From NCBI GenBank assembly GCA_028284345.1, contig JANQRY010000006.1:124001-188000 (forward strand): a stretch of 64,000 nt of DNA, given 5' to 3'. The position numbers and the translations under genes are program-made. Below are positions 1 through 8,988 of this stretch, piece by piece. Numbering within the stretch: position 1 is the stretch's first letter; each line of letters opens with the position of its first letter. The stretch is from Hyphococcus sp. Its GTDB lineage: Bacteria; Pseudomonadota; Alphaproteobacteria; Caulobacterales; Parvularculaceae. The notes beneath the pieces were generated by a model, which saw nothing but the letters and a program-made list of their open reading frames with translations, ran no database searches and was not told where the DNA came from.

Positions 1-1
1 C

Positions 2-25
2 GCCGGCGCCGGTTATTGCGAATGA
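2..25 (+). CDS. possible 3' end of an upstream gene (maf-like position), partial
   Basis: The frame GCC GGC GCC GGT TAT TGC GAA TGA is open from the window edge and ends in a stop whose bases overlap the ATG at 22 in an ATGA junction. Coupled junctions of this kind are common in this genome. In many alphaproteobacteria a maf-family nucleotide pyrophosphatase gene lies directly upstream of the RNase E/G-like gene and yacG. Only seven residues are visible, so the identity is a guess from gene order and the frame could be chance. Confidence 0.3.
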   Translation, partial: AGAGYCE

Positions 26-1197
26 GCGATGAAACGCTGCTGATCGAACAGGGCGCGATTGAGACCCGTGCGGCGCGCATGCGAAACGGCGAGGTGGTGC
101 GCTCCTGGTTCGGTCCGGCGTTCGGCGCCGAAAGCCGCGATTTAAGGCCCATTGAAGGACGCGCGTTCACGGGCCGCGTTTGCCGCGTCGATAGCGCGCT
201 CGACGCCGTCTTTATCGATATCGGCGCGGACCGGGATGCATTTCTGCCCATCGGAAAAGCAAAGTCCGAACCGCTCGCAGAAGGCGCGATGATCGAGGTG
301 CGCGTCATTGCCGCGCCGCGCCGGTCGAAGGGCGCTGTTGTGGATCTGGTCGGCGCGGCGGGCGCCGACGCGTCGACAGGGCGTCTCGATCCGGTCCCGG
401 CGCCGCTGGAGGCGGCGGCGGCCATTGGCGGCGACGGCGTTGATATTGTGACTGACGGGCCCGCGATCAAACAACGGTTTGCTGAGAACGGCGTTGAAGC
501 GCGCATGGCACAGGGCGAAGAAGCGCGCGGCTTGTTCGCCGCTTATGGCGTTGATCAGCTCCTCGACGCGGCGCTGCGCGCGCGCGTCTCGCTGCCTGGC
601 GGCGGCGCGCTCCATTTTTCCGAAACCGAAGCGCTCGTCGCCATCGACGTGGACACGGGCGCCGCCGGCGCCGCGTCTGCGGACCGGCTGCGCGAAAAGG
701 CGATTGCCGAAGCGGCGCGGGAAGCCATGGTGCAAATCGAACGGCGCAATCTCTCGGGCCGCATCGTGATCGACTTTCCGTCGATCCGCGCCCGCGACGT
801 CCGCGCTCGCGCGGTCAGGCACATCGAAAAGGCGATATCGGGATTGTCGCGCGTCACGTCAAAATCAATCGCCGGATCGAATTTTACGGTCCTGGCCCGT
901 GAGCGCCGCGGCGCGTCCTTGTGGGATGAAACGACCGAGCCTGTGCCTGGCGATCTGGTCCCCGGGCGGCGCTTCACGCTCTCCTGGCTCGCCCGCTGCG
1001 CGGTTCGGGAGGCCGAACGCCGACAGGGCGCGGCGCCGGGCGCCCGGCTTGGCGTTCGCGCCGGCAAGGCGCTAGAGGGGTATCTTCAGGAATTGGGCGA
1101 TCCGAGGGACGCCTATTTTGCGCGCTGGGGCGCGCCGCTGGAGATCGCGCGCGACGATCAGCTTGGAGACCGGACTTTTGAAATCGTCGAACGATAA
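22..1197 (+). CDS. ribonuclease E/G-family protein, short form without Zn-link
   Basis: This 391-residue protein resembles the catalytic part of RNase E/G, the endoribonucleases that act on single-stranded RNA in rRNA maturation and mRNA decay. An S1-like segment lies near residues 40-110. The two conserved catalytic aspartates are present, D209 in AIDVDTG and D251 in RIVIDFP, with the spacing expected from E. coli RNase E D303/D346. The CPxCxGxG Zn-link that joins subunits in RNase E and RNase G is not found, and the protein is about 100 residues shorter than E. coli RNase G. ATG at 22 is preferred; an in-frame TTG at 16 is possible. The 3' end overlaps yacG by 20 bases, and this short form next to yacG is a recurring alphaproteobacterial arrangement. 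Confidence 0.85.
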   Translation: MSDETLLIEQGAIETRAARMRNGEVVRSWFGPAFGAESRDLRPIEGRAFTGRVCRVDSALDAVFIDIGADRDAFLPIGKAKSEPLAEGAMIEVRVIAAPRRSKGAVVDLVGAAGADASTGRLDPVPAPLEAAAAIGGDGVDIVTDGPAIKQRFAENGVEARMAQGEEARGLFAAYGVDQLLDAALRARVSLPGGGALHFSETEALVAIDVDTGAAGAASADRLREKAIAEAAREAMVQIERRNLSGRIVIDFPSIRARDVRARAVRHIEKAISGLSRVTSKSIAGSNFTVLARERRGASLWDETTEPVPGDLVPGRRFTLSWLARCAVREAERRQGAAPGARLGVRAGKALEGYLQELGDPRDAYFARWGAPLEIARDDQLGDRTFEIVER

Positions 1198-1384
1198 TCG
1201 TGGAAAGAGCCGGGCCGCGCCCGCCGCCTGTCCGATCTGTAAGGCTGCCGCGTCCGCCGACTACGATCCCTTTTGCTCCAAGCGATGCGCCGACGTGGAC
1301 CTGCACCGCTGGCTCACCGGCTCTTACGCCATCCCCGCCGCCGACGATGACAGCGACGGGGCCGGACGCGACGAACCGCATTGA
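1178..1384 (+). CDS. yacG: DNA gyrase inhibitor YacG, zinc-binding
   Basis: This is a 68-residue protein if translation starts at TTG 1178, which has GGAG about ten bases upstream at 1164-1167. An upstream in-frame start at 1118 would add an Arg-rich extension lying inside the RNase gene and is unlikely. Four cysteines form the YacG zinc knuckle: C18 and C21 in CPIC, C33 and C37 in CSKRC, followed by the conserved ADVDLHRWLTGSYAIP segment. In E. coli YacG binds GyrB and blocks DNA binding by gyrase. The gene overlaps the RNase E/G-like gene and is probably co-transcribed with it. Confidence 0.9.
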   Translation: MKSSNDNRGKSRAAPAACPICKAAASADYDPFCSKRCADVDLHRWLTGSYAIPAADDDSDGAGRDEPH

Positions 1385-1395
1385 CGCGACGTCGA

Positions 1396-1432
1396 GGCGT
1401 TAGACTTTAACGCCAAGGTGTGACTATATCAC
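1396..1432. promoter_or_regulatory. two palindromes upstream of the metal-uptake pair (candidate operator)
   Basis: GGCGTTA (1396-1402) and TAACGCC (1408-1414) form a perfect seven-base inverted repeat around GACTT. Immediately after it, GTGA (1420-1423) and TCAC (1429-1432) flank CTATA and end four bases before the ATG at 1437. The pair lies just upstream of a small histidine-containing membrane protein and a ZnuD-like receptor, where a Zur-type operator would be expected. The sequence does not match a Zur consensus I can recall, so the regulator is unknown. The first repeat could instead be a weak terminator for yacG. Confidence 0.4.
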
Positions 1433-1436
1433 GGCC

Positions 1437-1751
1437 ATGCTGCGCAATTGGCTAAATTTTGCCCATGGGGACAGGCGCACGGCGATCTTCGCCGTTACGG
1501 CGCTTGTCTTCGTTCTTGCGCAGGGCTTTGCAGCGTTGCATGCGGCGGAATTCGGCGACGACCATGACCACAATGGGACGGCGTGCGTCGTCTCGGTCAT
1601 TTCGAAAAGCGGCGAGAAGCTTATCAGCATGGCGGCAATCACTTTTGCCGCCGTCGCCGTTATATGTCGGGGGGCCGGCGCCGCCGTGCAAACCGAACCT
1701 GCGCGCGCGCGCGTGCGCGCGGCGCGTCCCCGCGGTCCTCCGAACCGATAA
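1437..1751 (+). CDS. small HDHDHN membrane/periplasmic protein upstream of zinc receptor
   Basis: This 104-residue protein has an N-terminal hydrophobic segment (about residues 16-37) that could be a signal anchor. A metal-ligand-like stretch HDHDHN and a lone cysteine (TACVV) follow, and the tail is Arg/Pro-rich and ends RGPPNR. A similar layout (N-terminal hydrophobic segment, histidine cluster, Pro/Arg tail) occurs, as I recall, in small proteins encoded before zinc-type TonB receptors in other alphaproteobacteria. No enzymatic domain is recognised. The start has no clear Shine-Dalgarno sequence and sits against a palindrome, so the transcript may be leaderless. The TonB receptor follows 83 bases later in the same direction. 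Confidence 0.6.
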   Translation: MLRNWLNFAHGDRRTAIFAVTALVFVLAQGFAALHAAEFGDDHDHNGTACVVSVISKSGEKLISMAAITFAAVAVICRGAGAAVQTEPARARVRAARPRGPPNR

Positions 1752-1834
1752 TCTCGGCATCTTCACATTGTGCTGTTGATTGTCGCCGCGCCCCCGGGCG
1801 CGTGCACTCATTATTGGTAAGACTAGAGGGAAAC

Positions 1835-3955
1835 ATGTACCGCAATTTTTATCTGTCCGGCGCTGCGGCGCTGGCGCTCGTTCCCGTTTGCGCGAATGCG
1901 CAGGACGAGGAGCGTTTTGATGGCGATGATGAAATCATCGTAACCGCCTCTCCGCTTGAGAGATCAATTGAAGAAACCATTATCGGGACGTCGGTCCTGA
2001 AGGATGAAGATCTGCAACGCCGGATCGCCAACTCCATCGGCGAAACCCTGCGCCGCGAACCGGGAATCTCTTCGACATTCTTCGGGCAGGGCGCCAGCCG
2101 GCCGATTATCCGTGGGTTAGGGGGCGACCGTATTCGCGTTCTTGACGCCGGCATTGGCTCAATCGACGCATCCGCAACGAGCCCGGACCACGCCGTCGCC
2201 GTCGAGCCGGCGACAGCGGAGCGCATCGAGATTGTGCGCGGCACGTCAATGTTGCTTTACGGCTCATCGGCCGCGGGCGGCGTCGTCAACGTCTTTAACG
2301 GGCGCATCCCGGAAGAACGCCCGGAGGGCGGCGTTGACGGCGCGCTTCGCATCGGGAGATCGACGGTAGATAACGGCGTCGAGGCCTCCGGCGGGTTCGA
2401 TGTAGAACTCGGTCAATTCGGCGACGGGGCGATCGTCTTCCACGGCGATGGGTTTTATCGCGACGCCGACGACTATGACATTCCGGGTTTTGCTGAATCG
2501 GCGCGCCTGCGCGCCCTTGAAGAAGCCGAAGAGGAAGAAGAAGACGAAGATCACGAAGAAGAGGAAGAAGTTTTCGGCACCGCTGAAAACAGCGCCTTTA
2601 AAACCAAGGGCGGCTCGGCCGGTCTCTCGTGGGTTTTCGATAACGGCTTCTTCGGCATCTCCGGCACGGCGATAGACACCGATTACGGCGTTCCCGGCGG
2701 TCACGGCCACGAGGAAGGCGAGGAAGAAGAGGAAGAAGAAGGCGAAGAGCACGAGGAAGAAGAAGGCGGCGTCACCATCAATTTGCGCCAGCGTCGTCTC
2801 GACCTCAACGGTGAAATTGAATCCGACTTTGCACTCTTCCAGAAAGCGAAAATCCGTATCGGCTATGCGGATTACGAGCACGCCGAAATCGAACCGTCCG
2901 GCGAGGTCGGCACGCTCTTCACCAATGAAGGCTGGGAAGGGCGCCTGGAGCTTATCGACAAACCGATGGACGCTTTTGGCGGTCAGATCAACGGCGCCGT
3001 CGGCTTCCAGTTCCGGTTGCGTGACTTTTCAGCCGTCGGTGAAGAAGCATTCGTGCCGCCGACGAATTCCGATCAGTACGGCGTCTTCGCCCTTAAGGAA
3101 CTGACAAACGGGCCCTGGCGCTTTGAAATTGGCGGACGCTACGAGCATACGTCGCATACGGTTGAAGAAACCGGGTTCTCCCGCGACTTTGACGGCTTTT
3201 CCGTTTCCGGCGGCGTCGGCTTCAAAGCAACCGAGGAGCTCTTCTTTGGCGTAAACGGCTTCCGCACGGAGCGCGCGCCGTCAACCGAGGAGCTGTTCTC
3301 CAACGGGCCGCACCTCGCTACGGATCAGTTCGAGGTCGGCGACCCGACCCTCGACGAAGAAGTCGGTCGCGGCGTGGAAGCAACGGCGCGCTATTCAACC
3401 GACCGCTTTGCGCTTTCCATCAATGGTTTCTACACGTCTTATAAAGACTTCATTTATGAGATTGAGACCGGCGAGGAGGAGGACGGGCTTCCGGTGTTTC
3501 AATTCCTCGCTGCGGACGCAACTTTCCGCGGCTTTGAAGCGCAGGCGGAAGCGGAGCTGTTCCGTTTTGGAAGCTTCGATGTACACGGCGATGCGTCGCT
3601 GGATTATGTGCGCGCGACGGTGGATGTGACGGGCAATGAAAACCTGCCCCGTATTCCGCCGCTCTCCGGCCTTGTCGGTCTTGAGGCGCGATCAGAAGTC
3701 GTCGACTTGCGCCTTGAGCTGGAGTACGCCGCCGAGCAGGAAGACACGGCGGACTTCGAATTGCCGACGGATGGGTACGAGGTGCTCAACGCCTTCGTGA
3801 CGTTGCGTCCGTTCCCAACAGCGCGCGGGCTTTCACTACAGGTGGCCGGCTACAACCTCACCGACGAGGAGGTTCGTTTGCATACCTCGTTCCTGAAGGA
3901 CCTTGTTCCGCTGCCTGGGCGGAATTTCCGCGTATCATTGCGGGGGGAGTTCTAA
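1835..3955 (+). CDS. TonB-dependent outer-membrane receptor, ZnuD-like (probable zinc uptake)
   Basis: This is a 706-residue outer-membrane receptor. The chosen ATG follows AGAGGGAAAC, a good ribosome site, and gives a signal peptide ending near CANAQ; upstream in-frame starts would only add an Arg-rich tail. A TonB box-like DDEIIVTASP, a plug domain (about 45-150, with GLGGDRIRVLDAG) and a beta-barrel ending in the aromatic-type RVSLRGEF are present. Two extracellular-loop insertions rich in Glu, Asp and His lie near residues 228-246 and 289-311. Loops of this kind are typical of ZnuD-type zinc receptors and of some cadmium/nickel receptors. Substrate assignment is therefore inference from loop composition and from the HDHDHN gene upstream. 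The extremely acidic runs are unusual in length. Confidence 0.85.
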   Translation: MYRNFYLSGAAALALVPVCANAQDEERFDGDDEIIVTASPLERSIEETIIGTSVLKDEDLQRRIANSIGETLRREPGISSTFFGQGASRPIIRGLGGDRIRVLDAGIGSIDASATSPDHAVAVEPATAERIEIVRGTSMLLYGSSAAGGVVNVFNGRIPEERPEGGVDGALRIGRSTVDNGVEASGGFDVELGQFGDGAIVFHGDGFYRDADDYDIPGFAESARLRALEEAEEEEEDEDHEEEEEVFGTAENSAFKTKGGSAGLSWVFDNGFFGISGTAIDTDYGVPGGHGHEEGEEEEEEEGEEHEEEEGGVTINLRQRRLDLNGEIESDFALFQKAKIRIGYADYEHAEIEPSGEVGTLFTNEGWEGRLELIDKPMDAFGGQINGAVGFQFRLRDFSAVGEEAFVPPTNSDQYGVFALKELTNGPWRFEIGGRYEHTSHTVEETGFSRDFDGFSVSGGVGFKATEELFFGVNGFRTERAPSTEELFSNGPHLATDQFEVGDPTLDEEVGRGVEATARYSTDRFALSINGFYTSYKDFIYEIETGEEEDGLPVFQFLAADATFRGFEAQAEAELFRFGSFDVHGDASLDYVRATVDVTGNENLPRIPPLSGLVGLEARSEVVDLRLELEYAAEQEDTADFELPTDGYEVLNAFVTLRPFPTARGLSLQVAGYNLTDEEVRLHTSFLKDLVPLPGRNFRVSLRGEF

Positions 3956-3963
3956 CCGCCTGT

Positions 3964-4084
3964 GTCATCCCGGACGCCCCGCAAGGGGTGTCCGGGATGC
4001 ATGGCGCAACATGTCAAACATTCTGTAGACTGATAATTTAGTCTATGGATTGCGGGCTCCATGCTTCGCATGGCCCCGGAATGA
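3964..4084. repeat. composite palindromic intergenic element 1
   Basis: Three palindromes lie end to end. CATCCCGGAC (3966-3975) pairs with GTCCGGGATG (3990-3999), with CCCC/GGGG inside and a GCAA loop. TAGACT (4026-4031) pairs with AGTCTA (4040-4045). CCATGC (4059-4064) pairs with GCATGG (4068-4073). The outer ends read GTCATCCCGG and CCGGAATGAC, imperfect inverted termini. It lies between the convergent ends of the TonB receptor and secA, so it can also act as a bidirectional terminator. A related composite occurs after the RTX adhesin at 55111-55244. Confidence 0.65.
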
Positions 4085-4118
4085 CGCCTTGCGTCGCGTC
4101 TGGGACAATGGTCCTAGT

Positions 4119-7010
4119 CTAAATCGATCCGTGGCAATGCTTGTATTTTTTGCCTGAGCCGCAGGGGCAGGGGGCGTTGCGCGGCACGCGGCCCCAGGTC
4201 TCGGGATTTGCGGGGTCGATTTCTCGCGATGTTGCGCGCGCGCGCAGCGTGCCCGGGCCGGCGGCGGCAGCCGCCCCGGCGCCAACCGCCGCCATCTCGT
4301 TTTCGCCTGTTTGCGGATTGGCGTGGGTCTCAACCGTTTTGACCGGGCGCTGTTCCGGGATCGGCTGTTCCGCGCCGCGCAGACGCACATGCATCAGCGT
4401 GCGCGTCACGTCCCGGCGCAGGCCGTCAAGCAGCCCTTCAAACAACGCAAACGCCTCGGTCTTGAACTCGTTGACGGGATCCCGCTGACCATAACCGCGC
4501 AGGCCCACGGCGGAGCGCAGATGGTCGAGCGTCTGCAAATGCTCGCGCCAGTTGGTGTCGAGGTTCATCAGGAGAATGCGCTTTTCGAGGCCGCGCACAA
4601 AGTTCTCCGGATCGTTGTCGCCCATCTCGCGCGCCTTGCCAATCATGTCGGCGGCGTGTTTCGCGTAATGGCTGTTCACGGCCTCGATCAGCCGCTCTGA
4701 AATTTCCGTATCGGCGACGCCTTCCTCAGCGGCCCATTCGTCGACGGGGAAGTCGCGTCCGAAGGCTTCGCTGACTTCCTTTTTTAGCCCCTCGACGTCC
4801 CATTGTTCGGCGTATGATTTCGCCGGAATATGGGTAGCGACAAGGTCGTCGACCAGTTGCGCGCGCATGTCGTCGATGATGTCGTCGACCTTGTCCGCGG
4901 ACATGAATTCGATGCGCTGTTCGAAGATGGCTTTGCGCTGGTCGTTGATGACGTCGTCGAATTTCAGGACGTTCTTGCGCATGTCGTAATTGCGCTGTTC
5001 GACTTTTTTCTGCGCCGTTTCGACGGCCTTGGTAAACCAGGGATGTTCGATCGACTCGTCGGGCTGAATGCCGAAACGCTTCAGCATTTTCTCCATGCCG
5101 GCGCCGAAAATGCGCATCAGATCGTCTTCGAGCGAGAGGAAGAACTTGGTCCCGCCGGGATCGCCCTGACGGCCCGAGCGGCCGCGCAACTGGTTGTCGA
5201 TCCGCCGGCTTTCATGCCGTTCCGTGGCGAGGACGAAGAGACCGCCGGCGTCAAGCGCCTTTTGTTTTTCGTCCGCGACCTTGGCTTCGATCTCGGCGCG
5301 CTTGCGTTTGATCGTGTCCTCGTCGTCGCCTTCGTCGAGATGGTCGAGCAGGTATTTATCGACTGAACCGCCAAGCTGAATGTCGGTGCCGCGGCCGGCC
5401 ATGTTGGTGGCGATGGTGACGGCGCCCGGCGCCCCGGCGTCGGCGACGATCTCCGCTTCCTGTTCGTGATAGCGCGCATTGAGCACGCTGTGGGCGATGG
5501 GCGGCCTGTTTTTCGCAAGCGCCTCAAGATCGCCCGCGCGTTCCATCAGTTCGTTTTTGAGGTCGTCTTCCTTGTCCTTCAGCGCCTCGGCGCGCTTGTT
5601 GAGATCGGCGGCGACGGCTTTGAAGAACTTCTTGTCGGAGAGGAGTTCGGCGAGATGTTCCGACTTTTCGATCGACACCGTGCCGACCAGCACCGGCTGG
5701 CCGCGTTTAACGCAGTCGGCGATCTGCACGACGATGGCTTTGTATTTCTCTTCCGCCGTCATGTAGAGCTCGTCGTCCATGTCGTCCCGGGCGATCGGCA
5801 TGTTGGTCGGGATTTCGAACGTGTTGAGCTTATAGATGTCGGCGAATTCGGCTTCTTCAGTGAGCGCCGTGCCGGTCATGCCGGCGAGTTTTTCATAAAG
5901 GCGGAAATAGTTCTGGAAGGTGATGGAGGCGAGCGTCTGGTTTTCCGGCTGGATGTCCGCCTTTTCTTTCGCCTCAACCGCCTGATGCAGCCCGTCTGAC
6001 CAGCGCCGGCCTTCCATCATGCGACCGGTAAACTCGTCGATGATGACGACCTTGTTGTTGCGGACGATGTAGTCCTTGTCGCGCTGGAAGATTTTGTGGG
6101 CTTTCAGCGCCTGATTGACGTGGTGCACGACGGAAATGTTGCCGCTGTCGTAAAGGTTGTCGCCTTCAAGGAGGTCGGCCTCGCGCAACAACTCCTCGAT
6201 CTTTTCATTGCCGTCTTCGGTCAGCGCGACCGCCCGCGCTTTTTCATCGATCTCGTAGTCGTCTTCCTCCAGCTTCGTCATGAAACCGTCGACGGTGATG
6301 TAAAGCTCCGACTTGTCGTCGGTGGGGCCGGAAATGATGAGCGGCGTGCGCGCTTCGTCGATGAGGATGGAGTCGACCTCGTCGACAATGGCGAAGTGGT
6401 GCCCGCGCTGAACCATCTGTCCAAGCTCGGTCTTCATATTGTCGCGCAGATAGTCGAAGCCGAATTCGTTGTTGGTGCCGTAGGTGATGTCGGCGGCGTA
6501 AGCGGCTCGGCGCTCCTCGTCCGAGAGGCCGTGAACGATGCAGCCCGTCTTCATGCCAAGGCGCTCATAGACCCGGCCCATCCACTCCGCGTCCCGCTTG
6601 GCGAGGTAATCGTTAACGGTAATGACATGAACGCCGTTGCCGGCGAGCGCGTTCAGATAGACGGGGAGCGTCGCCACCAGGGTCTTGCCTTCCCCGGTCT
6701 TCATCTCGGCGATATTGCCCTGATGCAGCACCATGCCGCCGAGCATCTGGACGTCGTAATGGCGCTGGCCGAGGGCGCGCTTGGCCGCCTCGCGCACGGT
6801 CGCAAAGGCTTCCTCAAGCAAATTGTCGAGGCTTTCTCCCTCTTTATGGCGCGCTTTTAACGATTCCGTTTGGGCAATCAGGGCATCATCGGAAAACTTG
6901 GCGATCTCGTCCTCAAGCGCATTGATCGCTTCGACGCGACGCCATAAAGGCTTTAGACGGCGGTCATTGGATGAACCGAATATCTTCTTCGCTATTCCAA
7001 GCAGCGCCAT
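4119..7010 (-). CDS. secA: protein translocase ATPase SecA
   Basis: This is the 963-residue motor of the general secretion pathway, which drives unfolded preproteins through SecYEG. The start at 7010 gives [13 protein letters not shown], as in alphaproteobacterial SecA; a 16-residue upstream extension is out of family. Visible motifs are Walker A GEGKTLVA, Walker B in [11 protein letters not shown], the SAT-like LAGMTGTA segment, the NMAGRGTDI and [11 protein letters not shown] helicase motifs, and the C-terminal zinc motif [13 protein letters not shown], which binds SecB or lipids. The gene is divergent from a parvulin gene. Its leader can form a long hairpin, annotated separately. Confidence 0.98.
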   Translation of the reverse strand: MALLGIAKKIFGSSNDRRLKPLWRRVEAINALEDEIAKFSDDALIAQTESLKARHKEGESLDNLLEEAFATVREAAKRALGQRHYDVQMLGGMVLHQGNIAEMKTGEGKTLVATLPVYLNALAGNGVHVITVNDYLAKRDAEWMGRVYERLGMKTGCIVHGLSDEERRAAYAADITYGTNNEFGFDYLRDNMKTELGQMVQRGHHFAIVDEVDSILIDEARTPLIISGPTDDKSELYITVDGFMTKLEEDDYEIDEKARAVALTEDGNEKIEELLREADLLEGDNLYDSGNISVVHHVNQALKAHKIFQRDKDYIVRNNKVVIIDEFTGRMMEGRRWSDGLHQAVEAKEKADIQPENQTLASITFQNYFRLYEKLAGMTGTALTEEAEFADIYKLNTFEIPTNMPIARDDMDDELYMTAEEKYKAIVVQIADCVKRGQPVLVGTVSIEKSEHLAELLSDKKFFKAVAADLNKRAEALKDKEDDLKNELMERAGDLEALAKNRPPIAHSVLNARYHEQEAEIVADAGAPGAVTIATNMAGRGTDIQLGGSVDKYLLDHLDEGDDEDTIKRKRAEIEAKVADEKQKALDAGGLFVLATERHESRRIDNQLRGRSGRQGDPGGTKFFLSLEDDLMRIFGAGMEKMLKRFGIQPDESIEHPWFTKAVETAQKKVEQRNYDMRKNVLKFDDVINDQRKAIFEQRIEFMSADKVDDIIDDMRAQLVDDLVATHIPAKSYAEQWDVEGLKKEVSEAFGRDFPVDEWAAEEGVADTEISERLIEAVNSHYAKHAADMIGKAREMGDNDPENFVRGLEKRILLMNLDTNWREHLQTLDHLRSAVGLRGYGQRDPVNEFKTEAFALFEGLLDGLRRDVTRTLMHVRLRGAEQPIPEQRPVKTVETHANPQTGENEMAAVGAGAAAAAGPGTLRARATSREIDPANPETWGRVPRNAPCPCGSGKKYKHCHGSI

Positions 7011-7032
7011 GGGGTTCCGGCCTTTATGGAGC

Positions 7033-7084
7033 GGTGAATCCTCATATCCCGCTCCCAATGGATTGCGGAGCGGGGCCGTTCACC
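7033..7084 (-). promoter_or_regulatory. hairpin in the secA leader
   Basis: Two nested inverted repeats, GGTGAA/TTCACC (7033-7038 and 7079-7084) and CCCGCTCC/GGAGCGGG (7048-7055 and 7067-7074), lie 23-74 bases upstream of the secA start on its sense strand. No U-run follows in either direction, so it is not an obvious terminator. Control of secA translation by secretion status is known in E. coli through SecM, but no SecM-like gene is visible here. A regulatory role is conjecture. Confidence 0.35.
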
Positions 7085-7176
7085 GGCCTGGTTGAATGTG
7101 CGCCCCGAAGGACCGCCGGAGAGATAGTGACGGGGCCGGGACCTGTCAACGAAACGCCAGGGCGTCAGCGCTTGCA

Positions 7177-8487
7177 ATGAATACGCAGGAAAACAACGAC
7201 TTCGGAAAGCGCGACAAGGCTGGCGGCAAGCCGAATCGCGGCGCGGCGATGCTCGGCTTCGCGCGCGCCGGCGCGGCTGTGGCGCTGCGGGCGGGCGGAC
7301 GGCTCCTCGCCCAGGCGGGCCGGGCCGCGTTTCGCGGAACGGCGATTGCCTTGCGCGCCTTTGGCAAGTTTTCCATCACCACCTGGCGGTTAGCCTCCGC
7401 GCTCGATTCGGCGCTGTGGCGGGCCGTCAAACTGTTGGCGCGCCGTCTGGGCGAGGCGTGTCTCCACGCCCTCGCCCTGATCGGGCAGGTCTTCAAAAGC
7501 CTGATTCTGTGGCTGCCGACCCGAACGGGCCGCGCCTACAGCGCCCTGTGCGGCGTCGCCATTGTTGTTTGCGGGCTTTGGATCGCCGATCTCCTGCGCG
7601 AGGGGGACGGGATCATCGAGGCCGGCGCCGGCGCCAACCGGCCGCCGCTCGACGAGGCCGATCCCATCCTTGCGCGCATTGGCGGGCGCTATGTGCATCT
7701 GTCGGAAATCGCCGCTGCGGCGGGCGCCGGCGGCATGCTGGAGCCGGGCGAGGTTTTGACCGAAGCGCTCGCCTTTGAGCGCGGCCTCGTTGAATCCTAC
7801 GTCGAGCAGCGCCTTTTGGCGCGCGCGGCGCAGCGGGATGGTCTTCACCGCACGCCCATGGTGCTGCGCCGGGTCAACACTGCGCGGGATCGGATTCTCG
7901 CCGCCTCGCTGATCAAGTCCCGGGTCGATGAGGAAGTGACGCCGGAAACCGTTAAGCGCTATTACCGCGAACAGCGCAAGATCATGCAGGTTGGCGACGA
8001 AGTGCGCGCCCGGCACATTCTTGTGGAAACGGAAGAGGCCGCGCAGGAGATCGTCGCGCAACTGACGGCGGGCGACGATTTTGCGCAACTGGCCCGCGCG
8101 CGCTCGCAGGACCGCGCGACAGCGCCGTTAGGGGGGGAAATCGGCTGGTTCAGCCGCGGCATCATGGCCCGGAATTTCGCTAATGTCGCCTTCCGCACGC
8201 CGGTGGGAGATGTCGCGCCGCCCTTTCAGACGGAATATGGCTGGCACATTGTCGAAGTGACCGGGCGGCGTCCCACCAGCGCCAAACCCCTCGCGGAAGT
8301 CGAGAACGAGATCGAGGAATTTCTCCGTAACGAGATTATCGCGCGCCTGCTCAGCGAACTGGAAGACGAAAATCAGGTCGTCTACTACCGCCCCGAGACG
8401 GAGCGGTCGCCGACCATGGCGCCCCTGATCCTGCCGTCCGATCTGCGCGAGGGCGATCAGGGACTTGGCGAGCAGGCGGACGGCTAA
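7177..8487 (+). CDS. PpiC-type (parvulin) peptidyl-prolyl isomerase, membrane-anchored
   Basis: This 436-residue protein has a basic Ala-rich N-terminal region (1-115) with amphipathic segments and one clear transmembrane helix near 120-140 (CGVAIVVCGLWIADLL). A SurA/PpiD-like N-terminal half follows, then a rotamase domain at about 273-363 containing RARHILVETEEAA, GGEIGWFSRG and YGWHIVEV. The topology predicts a periplasmic foldase acting on newly exported proteins. The position next to divergent secA agrees with that job and is conserved in alphaproteobacteria. The start at 7177 was chosen because upstream codons overlap the secA leader. No good Shine-Dalgarno sequence is visible. Confidence 0.88.
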   Translation: MNTQENNDFGKRDKAGGKPNRGAAMLGFARAGAAVALRAGGRLLAQAGRAAFRGTAIALRAFGKFSITTWRLASALDSALWRAVKLLARRLGEACLHALALIGQVFKSLILWLPTRTGRAYSALCGVAIVVCGLWIADLLREGDGIIEAGAGANRPPLDEADPILARIGGRYVHLSEIAAAAGAGGMLEPGEVLTEALAFERGLVESYVEQRLLARAAQRDGLHRTPMVLRRVNTARDRILAASLIKSRVDEEVTPETVKRYYREQRKIMQVGDEVRARHILVETEEAAQEIVAQLTAGDDFAQLARARSQDRATAPLGGEIGWFSRGIMARNFANVAFRTPVGDVAPPFQTEYGWHIVEVTGRRPTSAKPLAEVENEIEEFLRNEIIARLLSELEDENQVVYYRPETERSPTMAPLILPSDLREGDQGLGEQADG

Positions 8488-8586
8488 GCGGTCCGCAGGC
8501 GCCGCCGGCGGGGGTTTTTGCATAAAATTGCTGGCATTCGCATAACGTGTCGCTAATTTCCGTCACGTATTAATTAAGGCGAAAAT

Positions 8587-8988
8587 ATGGCGAAGCTGTT
8601 GCTTGTGGCCGCTGTCGCGCTCATCGACCGTGATGGGCGCGTTTTGCTGGCGAAGCGCCGGGAAAGTGGCTCGATGGGCGGGCTTTGGGAATTTCCGGGC
8701 GGGAAACTGCAGGACGGCGAAACGCCGGAAGAGGCTTTGATAAGGGAGCTTGACGAAGAACTGGGCTTGAAAACGGAACGATCCTGCCTGGCGCCGGCGG
8801 CGTTTGCATCATGGGGTTCAGAGGAATTTCACCTTTTGATGCCCTTATTTGCCTGCCGCAAATGGTCGGGCATTCCCGCGCCGCACGCGCATGACGCGCT
8901 TCAATGGGTCAGGAAAGAGGATCTCTTGCAATACGACATGCCGCCGGCGGACAAGCCGCTCGCTGCGCAATTGAGGGACTTTTTATGA
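8587..8988 (+). CDS. mutT: 8-oxo-dGTP diphosphatase, MutT/Nudix family
   Basis: This 133-residue Nudix hydrolase has an intact Nudix box: [18 protein letters not shown] followed by DEELGL. The N-terminus ([19 protein letters not shown]) and the WEFPGGK segment match the MutT family that removes oxidised dGTP from the nucleotide pool. AAGG lies eight bases before the ATG. In many alphaproteobacteria argJ precedes mutT after the parvulin gene; here argJ is absent from that slot. The stop codon overlaps the start of a Flp pilin gene as ATGA. Confidence 0.92.
   Translation: MAKLLLVAAVALIDRDGRVLLAKRRESGSMGGLWEFPGGKLQDGETPEEALIRELDEELGLKTERSCLAPAAFASWGSEEFHLLMPLFACRKWSGIPAPHAHDALQWVRKEDLLQYDMPPADKPLAAQLRDFL

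Noticed and set aside
142-822. 226-codon reading frame on the minus strand inside the RNase E/G-like gene
   Set aside because: Composition is Arg/Ala-rich with no family pattern; it is a shadow of the high-GC coding strand. Similar frames opposite secA, lysC, ispG, prfA and malate synthase were rejected for the same reason.
1583-1834. N-terminal extension of the TonB receptor from 1583
   Set aside because: It would precede a clear signal peptide with 84 Arg/Ser-rich residues that are the out-of-frame reading of the small upstream gene; ATG 1835 has a good ribosome site.
8498-8520. Possible terminator after the parvulin gene (CCGCCGGCGG followed by a T-run)
   Set aside because: The palindrome has no room for a loop and the stem would be very short, so support is too weak to list.
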